A DNA stretch of 64,000 bases from Indolivaga alginatilytica (GCF_003201355.1 NZ_QICL01000023.1:1-64000); one strand, 5' to 3'. Shown: positions 43,823 to 53,358, counted from the first letter of the stretch. Numbers and translations are program-made. The notes: a model not told the origin generated them from the sequence alone.

Positions 43823-44582
43823 CTTGAGCTTCTTTTACAAATATTCGGGAATTATTTACTCTTTCAATTAAAAACTGACGGTATATATTTTTTATATCGC
43901 TTGGTGTTTCATCTTCATCTCCCCACTCCAACCATTCATCAGGGATAAGATCAACAATTTCACTGATCTTTTGAGGAGTCAAAATCTTTTTGAATTCAAT
44001 ATCAGCCTCATCTAACAGATTTGCATTTGGCAATAAAACGTGATCTTTTATCTGAGTGAACGGACTTACTGCATACTTCTCCCAATTGACCCACGAATGA
44101 TGAAAATACAATGTAGCACCATGATCTATAAGCCACAGCTCCTTATGCCACATAAGCATATTCGTATTTCTAACAGTTCTATCGACATTGGTTAAAAAAG
44201 CATCCATCCAAACAATTTGAGAAGATAGTTTTGCATCAACCTGATTTACTACGGGATCGAATGTAAATGCACCCGACAGAAAATGCAATCCAAGATTTAA
44301 TCCTTTGCTATTCTGTAATAAATCCTGAATTTCCTCATCTCCTTCCGTACGTCCAAAAGCTTCATCGAGATTCACAAATACTAGTTCAGGAATCCGAAAT
44401 CCCAAAGTCTGAGCAACCACCCCTCCTATCAGTTCCGAAATCAAGGCTTTTGTACCATGCCCCGAGCCTCTGAATTTAACAACATATTTAAACCCATCGT
44501 CCGCATCTGCCAAAGCCGGCAAAGAGCCGCCTTCTCGCAAAGGAGCAATATATCTTGTAACATTAACTGTCCGTAATTCCAT
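43800..44582 (-). CDS. HipA-like kinase domain protein (HipA_2)
   Basis: The 260-residue protein is a single-domain relative of the HipA Ser/Thr kinase. Visible blocks are the ATP-site Lys in KYVVKFRGSGHGTKALISE (31-49), the catalytic-loop-like FLTNVDRTVRNTN and the metal-binding LIDHGATLYFH. It lacks the HipA N-terminal subdomain and no HipB-type antitoxin (small HTH protein) is adjacent; the DUF3037 gene occupies that position. Kinase activity and toxicity are not demonstrated by sequence. Confidence 0.85.
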   Translation of the reverse strand: MELRTVNVTRYIAPLREGGSLPALADADDGFKYVVKFRGSGHGTKALISELIGGVVAQTLGFRIPELVFVNLDEAFGRTEGDEEIQDLLQNSKGLNLGLHFLSGAFTFDPVVNQVDAKLSSQIVWMDAFLTNVDRTVRNTNMLMWHKELWLIDHGATLYFHHSWVNWEKYAVSPFTQIKDHVLLPNANLLDEADIEFKKILTPQKISEIVDLIPDEWLEWGDEDETPSDIKNIYRQFLIERVNNSRIFVKEAQDARKTLI

Positions 44583-44594
44583 AATTATAAAATA

Positions 44595-44672
44595 TTTACT
44601 GCTGCATTTCTAATGATAACAGACTATTGCTATTATACTCACTAAAGCAATAAAGAAAAGTCTACAACCTTA
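44595..44672 (+). repeat. Dispersed repeat family A, copy 7 (full length, degenerate)
   Basis: TTTACTGCTGCATTTC, GCTATTATACTCACTAAAGC and AATAAAGAAAAGTCTACAAC align with the consensus over its whole length, but the palindrome has decayed (AAGTCT-ACA-ACCTT). It lies between the divergent HipA-like gene and PBP1A. Confidence 0.65.
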
Positions 44673-44823
44673 AATAAGAAGTAAAGATACAACAAGTACA
44701 ACATATCACGCTTATAAGTGTTTATCTAAAAACAATCCATGTAATCAAGAAAATAAAAAAGCATGATTGTGCCGAACTAAATTTTATTACATTTACACTC
44801 TCATTAGTACGATCAAAGAATTC

Positions 44824-47220
44824 ATGAAGAAAATTGATTTTCAAGAACTTACCAGCAAAACGAAAGATATTCTTTCATCCACAAAAGACAAACTGAAAAA
44901 ATGGGCAACAAATTACAAAGCCTATTACAAAAAATCGCGATGGTATAAAAGAATCGCTATTCTTTTAGCGACATTTATTGCAGCCCTTTTCGGTTTTTTA
45001 TTTTTAGTGGATATCAACTTCCTATGGCTGTTTGGTAAATCGCCCGGACTATCAGAAGTAAATGCTCCGATACAAAATGTAGCCTCAGAACTATACAGTT
45101 CGGATGGTAAAATACTTGGAAAATATTTCAGAGAGAACAGAACTCCTGTGAAATTCGAAGAGATATCTCCCATTTTGAGAGAATCTTTAATTTCAACAGA
45201 GGATGAACGTTTTTATCGACACTTCGGTATTGACGTACAAGGCTTATTTGCTGCTGTAAAAGACATGTTCAAAGGCAATGCCCGAGGAGCAAGTACCATT
45301 ACCCAACAGTTGGCCAAGAATATGTTCAAAGTGAGATCGCAATACTCCACCGGATTGTTGGGATATATACCGGGAGTAAAGATGATAATCATGAAATCCA
45401 AAGAATGGATTTTAGCAGTAAAACTCGAAGCTTTTTATAGTAAGGACGAGATACTTACCATGTATTTCAACACCGTTGATTTCGGAAGTAATACATACGG
45501 TATAAAAACTGCGAGTAAAAGTTATTTCAACACTACACCGCAAGACATTACCATAGAACAAGCAGCCACCTTAGTAGGTTTATTGAAAGCAACTACCACA
45601 TACAATCCTCGTATCAATCCCGAGAATAGTATGGAACGCAGGAATGTAGTACTTAGCAATCTTTTGAAGAAAGACTATATCACCAAAGCCGAATTCGATT
45701 CGTTGAAGCAAATTCCTATTATTCTGGCAAATAATACAGAAGCAAACGCCAATGGAATGGCTCTTTACTTCAAAGACGCTGTTGCCAGCTTCTTGAGTGA
45801 TTGGTGTAAAGAAAATGATATAGACTTATATGGTGACGGGCTAAAAATATATACTACTGTTGATTATCAGATGCAGCAATATGCAGAAGAAGCGGTAGAT
45901 AAACAAATGCGTATTATACAACGCAACTTCAACAGTCATTGGGGAAACGAAAACCCATGGCAGGATGAGAATCACAAAGAGATTCCTAACTTCATTGAAA
46001 ATATAGCCAAGAAGACTCCTGCTTATAAAGACCTGAAACGTAAGTTCCCTGATCAACCCGATTCTATTGATTATTATTTAAATAAGCCTCATCGCCTCAA
46101 AGTATTCGATTATGATACAGGCACACGAGATACTACTATCAGTATAATGGACTCTATCCGTTATATGGAACATTTCATGCACACAGGCTTTGTGGCTATG
46201 GAGCCTCAAACGGGCTTTGTGAAAGCATGGGTAGGTGATATTAATTTCGGATCGTGGAAATATGATAAAGTGACTTCCGAACGTCAGCCGGGCTCTACAT
46301 TCAAATTATTTGTATATGCAGCCGCATTTAATAATGGGCTTTCGCCATGTGATACTCGTATAGATCAATATACAGATTGGGACGTTATAGACAAAGGCAA
46401 ACCTACCAAATGGGTTCCTCGTAATGCTGATGCAACCTATACAGGCGATACAATGTACTTGAAAGCTGCCTTTGCCCGATCTATAAATACAATAGCGGTA
46501 CAACTTGCCAAAGAAGTAGGAATAGATGCGGTTATTAAAACTGCTCATACAATGGGAATAAAAACTCCATTGAACGAAACTCCATCGGTATCATTAGGTG
46601 CGTCGGATGTATCACTTCTGGAACTTGTCAACTCCTATTGTACTGTTATCAATGACGGTATGACACATGATCCTGTATTGATTACCCGCATAGAAGACAG
46701 AAACGGAAAAGTTATATACAATTACAACCCTAAACAAACGCAAGCAATTCCTTACGAAACAGCATTCTTAATGACAGAAATGCTAAGATCGGGACTTTCG
46801 GAGCCGGGAGGAACATCACAAGCTTTATGGGGATATAACCTCTTTAACTTCGACACCGATTTTGGAGGTAAAACAGGAACATCTTCCAACCATTCCGATG
46901 CTTGGTTTGTAGGAGTAACACCCAAGTTAGTGGGTGGTGCATGGGTAGGCGGCGAACACCGAAGCATCCATTTCAGAACGGGAGCGTTAGGGCAAGGCAG
47001 TAGAACAGCTCTTCCCATATTTGGCTATTTCATGGAAAAAGTACTTGCCGATAAAAGCTTGGCAACTTACCGAGGTCAATTTCCAAAACCTAAACAGCCG
47101 ATAAGCCGCAATTATCAGTGTCAAACTCCTAAGCGAATAGAAGTAGATTCGACTGCGGTTGATAGTCTAGCCATAGAGGGCGTAGATATTGATAATCTGA
47201 TACTACCCGTAGAAGAGTAA
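44824..47220 (+). CDS. mrcA: Penicillin-binding protein 1A (bifunctional)
   Basis: The 798-residue class A PBP polymerises and cross-links peptidoglycan in the periplasm. It has a cytoplasmic basic N-terminus, one membrane helix (about 43-62), a GT51 domain with catalytic Glu126 (STEDERFYRHFGID) and ASTITQQLAKNMF, and a transpeptidase domain with Ser491 in QPGSTFK, the SxN-type ARSINT and Lys683 in GGKTGTSSNHSDAW. The start is the ATG at 44824; the longer frame begins with TTG. A bidirectional terminator follows. Confidence 0.95.
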   Translation: MKKIDFQELTSKTKDILSSTKDKLKKWATNYKAYYKKSRWYKRIAILLATFIAALFGFLFLVDINFLWLFGKSPGLSEVNAPIQNVASELYSSDGKILGKYFRENRTPVKFEEISPILRESLISTEDERFYRHFGIDVQGLFAAVKDMFKGNARGASTITQQLAKNMFKVRSQYSTGLLGYIPGVKMIIMKSKEWILAVKLEAFYSKDEILTMYFNTVDFGSNTYGIKTASKSYFNTTPQDITIEQAATLVGLLKATTTYNPRINPENSMERRNVVLSNLLKKDYITKAEFDSLKQIPIILANNTEANANGMALYFKDAVASFLSDWCKENDIDLYGDGLKIYTTVDYQMQQYAEEAVDKQMRIIQRNFNSHWGNENPWQDENHKEIPNFIENIAKKTPAYKDLKRKFPDQPDSIDYYLNKPHRLKVFDYDTGTRDTTISIMDSIRYMEHFMHTGFVAMEPQTGFVKAWVGDINFGSWKYDKVTSERQPGSTFKLFVYAAAFNNGLSPCDTRIDQYTDWDVIDKGKPTKWVPRNADATYTGDTMYLKAAFARSINTIAVQLAKEVGIDAVIKTAHTMGIKTPLNETPSVSLGASDVSLLELVNSYCTVINDGMTHDPVLITRIEDRNGKVIYNYNPKQTQAIPYETAFLMTEMLRSGLSEPGGTSQALWGYNLFNFDTDFGGKTGTSSNHSDAWFVGVTPKLVGGAWVGGEHRSIHFRTGALGQGSRTALPIFGYFMEKVLADKSLATYRGQFPKPKQPISRNYQCQTPKRIEVDSTAVDSLAIEGVDIDNLILPVEE

Positions 47221-47240
47221 ATCAAAAATCTAGATAAAAC

Positions 47241-47277
47241 AAAAAAAGGTAGAGCACTTAGAGCTCTACCTTTTTTT
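47241..47277. terminator. Bidirectional terminator between PBP1A and the DUF1349 gene
   Basis: AAAAAAAGGTAGAGC (47241-47255) pairs perfectly with GCTCTACCTTTTTTT (47263-47277) across a 7-nt loop. A-run and T-run make it functional in both directions for the convergent genes. Confidence 0.9.
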
Positions 47278-47295
47278 ATTTATAGCAATGAATAA

Positions 47296-47949
47296 TTATT
47301 GATTATTCTTCAACCATTCCTGACGACGCTGATCTGGTAATTGAGTCACTTTAAAGTTTTCAAATTTTGCATTGAAACCATCACCATCGGGGCTTGCAGC
47401 CATCAAACCAACCATCACAGGGATATTATCTTGAAACGGTGCATTACGTATCATAATATAGTTCTTATCATCCAATGAATAGAAAAACTCCACAGCATCG
47501 AGTCTTCTTACCGCTTTAATCCAAACAAACGAAGGTGTCTTCTCTAATTGAAGAACACTCCAATCACTTTTCTTATCGGTAACCACAGCACTTATATTGA
47601 ATTTATTGTCTACAAATTCAACACCTGCTTTAATCCATCTCTCACTGTCGATACGAAGCATTAAGCCCATCTGATCGAATCGGGTTTTATAATTTCCCGT
47701 AATTTTCACTTTCACCTCAAATTCTCCACCATACGTTGCATAATAAAACGGAGCATCGTCTACCGTAAACCCATAATGCGAAACTCTCCAGTAATCCGAT
47801 TTGGGGGTTACCTGCATATTGAGAGTATTATTTTTAACCTCCCATTTCTCAGGCTCATTAAACCACTGCATCTTTTCTAAACTTTGAGCCAAAACCGATT
47901 GCCCTGCTAATGCGACTAAGCATCCTAAAAGTGCGATTTTCTTTTTCAT
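47296..47949 (-). CDS. Secreted DUF1349 (concanavalin-like) protein
   Basis: The 217-residue protein has a signal peptide (about 1-21, ending SVLAQ) and a DUF1349 beta-sandwich: SHYGFTVDDAPFYYATYGGE, the YKTRFDQMGLMLRID block and the SLDDKNYIMIRNAPF block. DUF1349 is related to the C-terminal module of some beta-xylosidases and is often near sugar-metabolism genes. Enzymatic activity is not evident; sugar binding is a reasonable guess. It is downstream of an IclR regulator in the same direction, with a family A repeat between them. Confidence 0.85.
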   Translation of the reverse strand: MKKKIALLGCLVALAGQSVLAQSLEKMQWFNEPEKWEVKNNTLNMQVTPKSDYWRVSHYGFTVDDAPFYYATYGGEFEVKVKITGNYKTRFDQMGLMLRIDSERWIKAGVEFVDNKFNISAVVTDKKSDWSVLQLEKTPSFVWIKAVRRLDAVEFFYSLDDKNYIMIRNAPFQDNIPVMVGLMAASPDGDGFNAKFENFKVTQLPDQRRQEWLKNNQ

Positions 47950-47976
47950 CTTTTATTTATTAAGTAACGTTTCATT

Positions 47977-48053
47977 TTTAATGCGATATTTTATCAGTAT
48001 AACTATCTCTGGTTGTTATGCCTGCCAAAGCAATAAAAAGGTCTGTGACCTTA
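47977..48053 (+). repeat. Dispersed repeat family A, copy 8 (full length)
   Basis: Full 77-nt copy, from TTTAATGCGATATTTTATCA to AAGGTC-TGT-GACCTT (48038-48052), differing from copy 5 at 5 of 77 positions. It fills most of the 117 nt between the IclR stop and the DUF1349 start. Confidence 0.9.
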
Positions 48054-48066
48054 CTATGTTTATTTA

Positions 48067-48840
48067 TTATACTTTTCTATATCCGATATTATATGATATT
48101 GACAATCCACATTCTATAATCCGTTGAGCTATTGCTCCTATATTTTTCTTTGGCAAACGCCCGGCAGGACCTGATGTCCAGATACAAGCAATAGCATTCT
48201 TTGTTTCATCCCAAATAGGAGCTGCAATACAATGCACACCTTCTACAGTTTCATTGATGTCTGCTGCATACCCTTTCCTCTTAATATCATCAAGTTCCTT
48301 CCTAAAAAGCTCTTTATCAGTAATAGTGAATTCATTTATTGCTTCGAGCTGCAAATTATCCAGCATCTCTTTTTGCCTGTCTCTGTCTAAAAAAGCCAAT
48401 ATTACTTTACCGGGAGCTGTTGAATAGAGGTTAAACTTCATTCCTTGCTTCAATGTAAATACAAAATCCAATGATCCTGTTATTTGCTCCAACAGGACAA
48501 CTTCATCATCAATCAAAGTACCTATCATTACCGACTCACCCACTTCGTCACGTAAAAGCTTCATATATTCTTTGGAACGTTCAATAATATTACTGCTGTT
48601 GAAAGCAGTCACCCCAAGAGTCAATAATTTTCGGGACAAGAAATAACGTGAGCTATCCATTTCTCTACCTAAATAGCCTATTTCTTGCAGATTAGACACA
48701 ATCTTATAAAGTGATGACTTTGGGTACTGTAATTGTGTGACAATTTCCTGCAAAGTCAATCCATACGGATTCTTTGATAATAATTCCAGTACTTCGAATG
48801 ACTTTGTAATCATTGAAATTTGCTTTTCCTCTTCACTCAT
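48067..48840 (-). CDS. IclR-family transcriptional regulator
   Basis: The 257-residue protein has an N-terminal winged helix-turn-helix (residues 8-65, with SFEVLELLSKNPYGLTLQEI and YPKSSLYKIVSNLQEIGYL) and a C-terminal ligand-binding GAF-like domain (about 85-250), with the family's GVHCIAAPIWDE and CIWTSGPAGRLP blocks. IclR proteins usually repress or activate nearby catabolic genes in response to a small metabolite. A perfect inverted repeat (48858-48900) lies just upstream of its start, between promoter and ATG, suggesting autoregulation. DUF1349 is the likely neighbouring target. Confidence 0.92.
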   Translation of the reverse strand: MSEEEKQISMITKSFEVLELLSKNPYGLTLQEIVTQLQYPKSSLYKIVSNLQEIGYLGREMDSSRYFLSRKLLTLGVTAFNSSNIIERSKEYMKLLRDEVGESVMIGTLIDDEVVLLEQITGSLDFVFTLKQGMKFNLYSTAPGKVILAFLDRDRQKEMLDNLQLEAINEFTITDKELFRKELDDIKRKGYAADINETVEGVHCIAAPIWDETKNAIACIWTSGPAGRLPKKNIGAIAQRIIECGLSISYNIGYRKV

Positions 48841-48857
48841 AAAATAGATTTTTCATG

Positions 48858-48900
48858 TTTCTATATGTGGACAATACTTCATTTTATTCACATATAGAAA
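48858..48900. promoter_or_regulatory. Probable IclR operator (12-bp perfect inverted repeat)
   Basis: TTTCTATATGTG (48858-48869) and CACATATAGAAA (48889-48900) are exact inverse complements, 19 nt apart, about two helical turns between arm centres plus one. A third half-site, CATACAGAAAC, lies at 48910-48920 next to the -7 element. The sites lie around and just after the predicted transcription start of the IclR gene, where a repressor would block it. Confidence 0.6.
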
Positions 48901-48919
48901 TCAAGTTCTCATACAGAAA

Positions 48920-48949
48920 CAAATATAATATTAATTTTATATTTGTCAA
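48920..48949 (-). promoter_or_regulatory. Promoter of the IclR gene, with mirrored second promoter
   Basis: On the minus strand TTTG (TTG at 48947-48949) and TATATTTG (48920-48927) are 19 nt apart, a full consensus. The region is itself an inverted repeat (ACAAATATAA / TTATATTTGT, 48919-48946), so the plus strand also carries TATATTTG at 48938-48945, though no plus gene follows. Confidence 0.65.
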
Positions 48950-48992
48950 ATCAACACGAAGTATTTAAATAAACTTTCAGATATAGAATACA

Positions 48993-49036
48993 ACAAAAAA
49001 AGATGCAAACATCTAATATAGATCATTTTGCATCTT
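48993..49036 (-). terminator. Terminator after sbcC
   Basis: On the minus strand AAGATGCAAA (49027-49036) pairs with TTTGCATCTT (49000-49009) and a T-run TTTTTGTTG follows. It ends the sbcDC transcript about 35 nt after the sbcC stop. Confidence 0.75.
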
Positions 49037-49069
49037 GCATTTATTTTAAAATACTCTTAGAAGTATTTT

Positions 49070-52000
49070 TTATCCTACAACATTTATTTTGCTTCTGCCG
49101 TTAGCCGATTTTATAACCTGCACACGGGTAGTAATCCGTTCTGTCATTTCTGCAACGTGAGAAATAACACCAATCTTTCGCCCTTGTGTTTGTAAGTTTT
49201 CCAAAGCATCCATAGCAATACTCAACGTATCAATATCTAATGAACCAAAGCCTTCATCAATGAATAAAGATTCGATCTTCATCCGATTAGACGACAAAGA
49301 GGATAAACCCAATGCCAACGATAAAGATATTAAGAATGATTCACCTCCCGAAAGAGAATGTACTGTACGAATTTCGCCCAACATATCATTGTCCACCACC
49401 TGCAAAGCCAAAGTATCGGGGATACGTTGCAACTTATACCGCTTGCTCAATTCCTCCAAATGTTTATTGGCATATACCAGCAGAATATCTAAAGTATACC
49501 CTTGTGCAATGGCTTTAAATTTACCTCCATCAGCAGAACCGAGTAAAACATTCAGCTTTTTCCAGTTCTCACAAAGGGCAGATTTTTCATTCAGCTCTTT
49601 CTCGAAAGCTTTTATACGCTCTTTTCCCGTATTATGGGCAGCAAATGCGACTTCAATCTCCGTAAGGCGTTTATTTATTGCAACTGATTTATTTTCAATC
49701 TCAGATAATTGTAGATTTAGAATTTCTTTATTTTGCCCCTCTTCGGGTTTATTTTCTTCTTCGCCATGCTTAATTTGCCTCGAACTCCTTTCTTTAAGAG
49801 TAGCATTAAGAGCCAGTTCTTGATTCTTAAGATCAGACAAAAATGTCTTTTCCTGAGTAATCCACTCTCTTGATTTAGCCATCAAATCATTCAAAATTTC
49901 AGATGTAATTTGATAATCATTGTGATTAAGCCAATCCTGCACCGATTCTTGCAAACTTAAAACCTGTTCCGATTCCGTGTTTATTTCACCTTTTATTTGT
50001 GATATAAATCCACCAATCTGAGCATTATCCGATTCGAGCTTGTCTTTTTGTTTTCTGAGTTCTTCGTAATTTAAAGAGAATTGTTTTTGTAATGTTTCGA
50101 AGAGTGTTTCCACTTTTTCTACACTTTTACCTTCTAAAAGTTGATTTCGCTCTTTTATCAATTCTTCTTGAAGGGAAGTAGCTTTTTTGAAGAGTTCTTC
50201 TCTTCGATTAAATTCTTCGACAATAGTTGCCAGATTTTTATTTTCGGATTCTAATTTTAAGGTAGTAGACTCTATATATTTAGTTCCTTTATCCAGACGT
50301 TCTTTACTTTGATTCCATTGATTAGCTATCTCCGAAAGTTCAGATTGAAGTGTATCTAATTTCATCTTCCAATCCGGAATATGTTGCAAAAACCCCTCCA
50401 ATTTAGAAACTGCCTCATCATATTGAGACCTGTAATTCTTGATTAAAGTTTCTAATTGAGTTATTTCTTTTTGTATTGCTTCCACTTGTTCCTTATCTGC
50501 TGTGATGGCTTCCGAAAGTAGCTTCTTAGCTTGTTCCAATTCTTTCTCCTGAAGATTTCCTTCACTTTCAGAATCTGCATTCTGTATCGGATGGTGAACA
50601 CTTCCACAGACAGGACAAGGCATGTTATCCTCCAATTTTAGGCGCAAAGCCAAAATCTCACTGGGCAAAAGACCATTTAGCCTTTCGTATTCTTTTTCCG
50701 ATTTTTCAAGCTTTTCTTTTCGGGTTTTTAGTATGGATAGGTTCGTTTCTAAACTATTGGCTGCTTTTACAGATTGCGACTGCGATATCTGTGCATCATT
50801 CAAAAGATTCACAATCAAATCTATTCGAGGAACAATTTCTTTATATGAATCGTGCTTCTCGAACCACTCGTTGAGCGTATTCAATATTTGCTCGCCTGTT
50901 TTCAGATCCTTCTGAAAAGCCTGAATATACTGTTCCGATTGCTTTTTCAATTCTGATTGGGTAGCAAATTCTTTCTGTGCCTCAATTTCTTTTTCTTTTC
51001 CCGATTGGATTCTAATATCTAACTCCTTCGCTTTTGCTATATCGGGCTTAGCCAATGTATATTTCTGCTCGTGTTCATCTAAAGCTATTTTAGAAGTGGT
51101 CAGATTTTGTTCAGCTTGCTTCAATTGATCGGAAATAACAGCCTGCTCTTTTTCTCTTTCAAAAAGATTCGACTTTTGCAAAACTAAATGCTTCTGCTTA
51201 TTCGAAAGTTCAATATATGTATCTCTGATTTCCTGAGATAAATCAATCTTGGAAATATATTCATAACGAGGCTTAGCTTCGTCGATAAGGCTATGCACTT
51301 TGTTCAATTCATTCTCTGCTTGAAGTACCTCTTGCCTTATCTGTTCATCCAGCTTAATCCACGCCAGCTTTTTATCAATATCGGACGAGTGGCTTTTTAA
51401 TGGGAGCAACTCTTTATCAAGTATTATTTTCTCCTGAATTAAAGTTTCCAATTCTTCATCAGTTAATAGACGTACATCTTTGATACGCTCATTCAGTAGA
51501 TTAAGAGCCTGTTCGGCTTCTTTTGTCCGTTGATAAATCTGAGATGATATTTTAGAATAGATTTCCGTTCCTGTCAATTTCTCTAAAAGTTCAGCCTTAT
51601 CGCTTTGTTTGGCTTTCAGAAAAGTGGCAAAATCTCCCTGCGCCAATAAAACGGCACGGGTAAACTGATCGAAACTCAGTCCGATAAGTTCTACTATTTT
51701 CGATAAAATTTCTGTTTTTGTCCCTTGTTCCTCCACACCAGTAGACAAATTTTCCAGTCTCACTTCTGTTTTTTGCAAAGCCCCGTCAGCTCGCCCACGG
51801 GCACGACGTACCATCCAGCGCGAACGATACTTATCGCCACTTAGAGCCAGAAAGTCAACTTCGGCATAGCCTTCTATCGTTCCTCTCCGCAAAATATTAC
51901 GGCTGTCTTTTTGATTGATAGTATTGTCCTGAACATCTTTAATCTGAATATTTTCGCCTGCATTATTGGTACGTGGCGTATCGTCAAAAAGGGATAGACA

Positions 52001-52150
52001 AAGGGCATCCAGAATGGTTGATTTTCCTGCTCCCGTACTTCCTGTTATTGCAAATATCCCTGCCGATTTAAGAGGATCGGATGCAAAGTCGATCTCGAAT
52101 TCACCTTCCAGTGATGCAAGATTCTTGCCTCTTATAGCTAATATCTTCAT
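49070..52150 (-). CDS. sbcC: SbcC, ATPase subunit of the SbcCD nuclease
   Basis: The 1026-residue SMC/Rad50-like ATPase has Walker A GSTGAGKST (37-45), long coiled coils (about 185-480 and 540-830), the zinc hook Cys512-Pro-Val-Cys515 (MPCPVCGSVHHP), the ABC signature SLSGGESFLISLSLALGLSS and Walker B SLFIDEGFGSLD. With SbcD it opens DNA hairpins and processes double-strand breaks. It overlaps the sbcD stop by 4 nt. Its substrate class fits a genome with many palindromic repeats, but that is only a remark. Confidence 0.96.
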   Translation of the reverse strand: MKILAIRGKNLASLEGEFEIDFASDPLKSAGIFAITGSTGAGKSTILDALCLSLFDDTPRTNNAGENIQIKDVQDNTINQKDSRNILRRGTIEGYAEVDFLALSGDKYRSRWMVRRARGRADGALQKTEVRLENLSTGVEEQGTKTEILSKIVELIGLSFDQFTRAVLLAQGDFATFLKAKQSDKAELLEKLTGTEIYSKISSQIYQRTKEAEQALNLLNERIKDVRLLTDEELETLIQEKIILDKELLPLKSHSSDIDKKLAWIKLDEQIRQEVLQAENELNKVHSLIDEAKPRYEYISKIDLSQEIRDTYIELSNKQKHLVLQKSNLFEREKEQAVISDQLKQAEQNLTTSKIALDEHEQKYTLAKPDIAKAKELDIRIQSGKEKEIEAQKEFATQSELKKQSEQYIQAFQKDLKTGEQILNTLNEWFEKHDSYKEIVPRIDLIVNLLNDAQISQSQSVKAANSLETNLSILKTRKEKLEKSEKEYERLNGLLPSEILALRLKLEDNMPCPVCGSVHHPIQNADSESEGNLQEKELEQAKKLLSEAITADKEQVEAIQKEITQLETLIKNYRSQYDEAVSKLEGFLQHIPDWKMKLDTLQSELSEIANQWNQSKERLDKGTKYIESTTLKLESENKNLATIVEEFNRREELFKKATSLQEELIKERNQLLEGKSVEKVETLFETLQKQFSLNYEELRKQKDKLESDNAQIGGFISQIKGEINTESEQVLSLQESVQDWLNHNDYQITSEILNDLMAKSREWITQEKTFLSDLKNQELALNATLKERSSRQIKHGEEENKPEEGQNKEILNLQLSEIENKSVAINKRLTEIEVAFAAHNTGKERIKAFEKELNEKSALCENWKKLNVLLGSADGGKFKAIAQGYTLDILLVYANKHLEELSKRYKLQRIPDTLALQVVDNDMLGEIRTVHSLSGGESFLISLSLALGLSSLSSNRMKIESLFIDEGFGSLDIDTLSIAMDALENLQTQGRKIGVISHVAEMTERITTRVQVIKSANGRSKINVVG

Positions 52151-53358
52151 GGTTGTACCTCCCTTATTACCGATTGCAGAAGTTTTGCCATTTCTTCGGG
52201 CATCTCATTATCATATCTACTGCGAAAAACCTCTTGTGCCATCTCTAAAGGATTAACAGCCTGTAATTCTTCATAAGTCATTATCTGGCTTTCCCGTTCT
52301 CGTCGGGTTGTGATTGCAGCAATACGAGTCAATCGAACAGATTTCCCTTTCAATGCTTCTTCTATTTGATGCCGCATGGATGGTTCCGGTTCTGTAATCG
52401 ACACTTTTATTTCGAGATAAGGCGATTGTAATGTTATTTCACCATCGGGAAGAAGTTCCAATTCTTCTAATACCTCCGATAAAGGTTTAGGTTCTTTAGG
52501 TAAACTTAGTAGTTTGACAGGAGGTATAAACTCTATTCTTTCTATATTTTCAAGTTTTCCGTTATTCAATTCTAACAGATTAACTCCTTGTTTGTAATTC
52601 TTTTCAGCAAATGACATGGGTAATGGGCTTCCTGCATAACGTACATTCTCACGACCCGAAACCCGTTGAGCTTTATGCAAATGTCCTAAAGCGGTATAAA
52701 CAATATCCTGCTTATCAAAAACTTCGGGCGAGATACATTCAAGTCCCCCTATAATAGTTCGTTCCGATCGGTCATTATCAGATAACTCCGAACCTGTGGC
52801 TTGTAAATGCCCCATAGCAATGACTGGCTGAGTGGATTCTTTAACCTTTAGCAATTCGTCATAAAGTGCAGTGTACATGGCTGCGACTCCTTTACTGTAA
52901 GTTTCCGACGACGGATAATCTCCCTGTCGCAAGTAAGGCACGGCAATACACCAAGCCTCTGTTACACCGTTTTTCTTTAATGGAACTAACAGATTATTAT
53001 AATCTATTCCGCCTTCGGGTGTTTGCTTTACAATTCCTTTAATGGACACATTCATCTCTTCCAATAAAGGGCTGGGGGCTTCGAGTCGTCCTGCCGAGTC
53101 ATGATTTCCCGCCACAATCACAATTTGCAACTGAGGATTTGCCAATGAAACCTGATGCAAAAATTTGTAATATATTTTTTGTGATTCAGCCGAAGGGTTA
53201 GGGCTATCGAATACATCACCCGATACCAAAAGCACATCTGCCAGAGTTTCCTGAACCTGATCTTTGAGCCAGTTTAGAAAAAAGATATGCTCTTCTTTGC
53301 GGTCATAACCGAAGAAGTTTTGTCCTATATGCCAATCTGCCGTATGGAGAAGTCTCAT
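52147..53358 (-). CDS. sbcD: SbcD, nuclease subunit of SbcCD
   Basis: The 403-residue Mre11-like calcineurin phosphoesterase has the five metal motifs: LLHTADWHIG (4-13), LLVSGDVFDSP, IVIAGNHDSAGRLEA, MGHLQ and ALGHLHKAQ. It cuts hairpin loops and DNA ends with Mn2+, driven by SbcC. The start is the ATG at 53358, because the family begins MRLLHTADWHIG; the longer open frame runs into family B repeat sequence and is not coding. Confidence 0.95.
   Translation of the reverse strand: MRLLHTADWHIGQNFFGYDRKEEHIFFLNWLKDQVQETLADVLLVSGDVFDSPNPSAESQKIYYKFLHQVSLANPQLQIVIVAGNHDSAGRLEAPSPLLEEMNVSIKGIVKQTPEGGIDYNNLLVPLKKNGVTEAWCIAVPYLRQGDYPSSETYSKGVAAMYTALYDELLKVKESTQPVIAMGHLQATGSELSDNDRSERTIIGGLECISPEVFDKQDIVYTALGHLHKAQRVSGRENVRYAGSPLPMSFAEKNYKQGVNLLELNNGKLENIERIEFIPPVKLLSLPKEPKPLSEVLEELELLPDGEITLQSPYLEIKVSITEPEPSMRHQIEEALKGKSVRLTRIAAITTRRERESQIMTYEELQAVNPLEMAQEVFRSRYDNEMPEEMAKLLQSVIREVQP

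Noticed and set aside
49260-49823. 187-codon plus-strand ORF inside sbcC
   Set aside because: Ser/Phe-rich antisense shadow of the sbcC ATPase domain.
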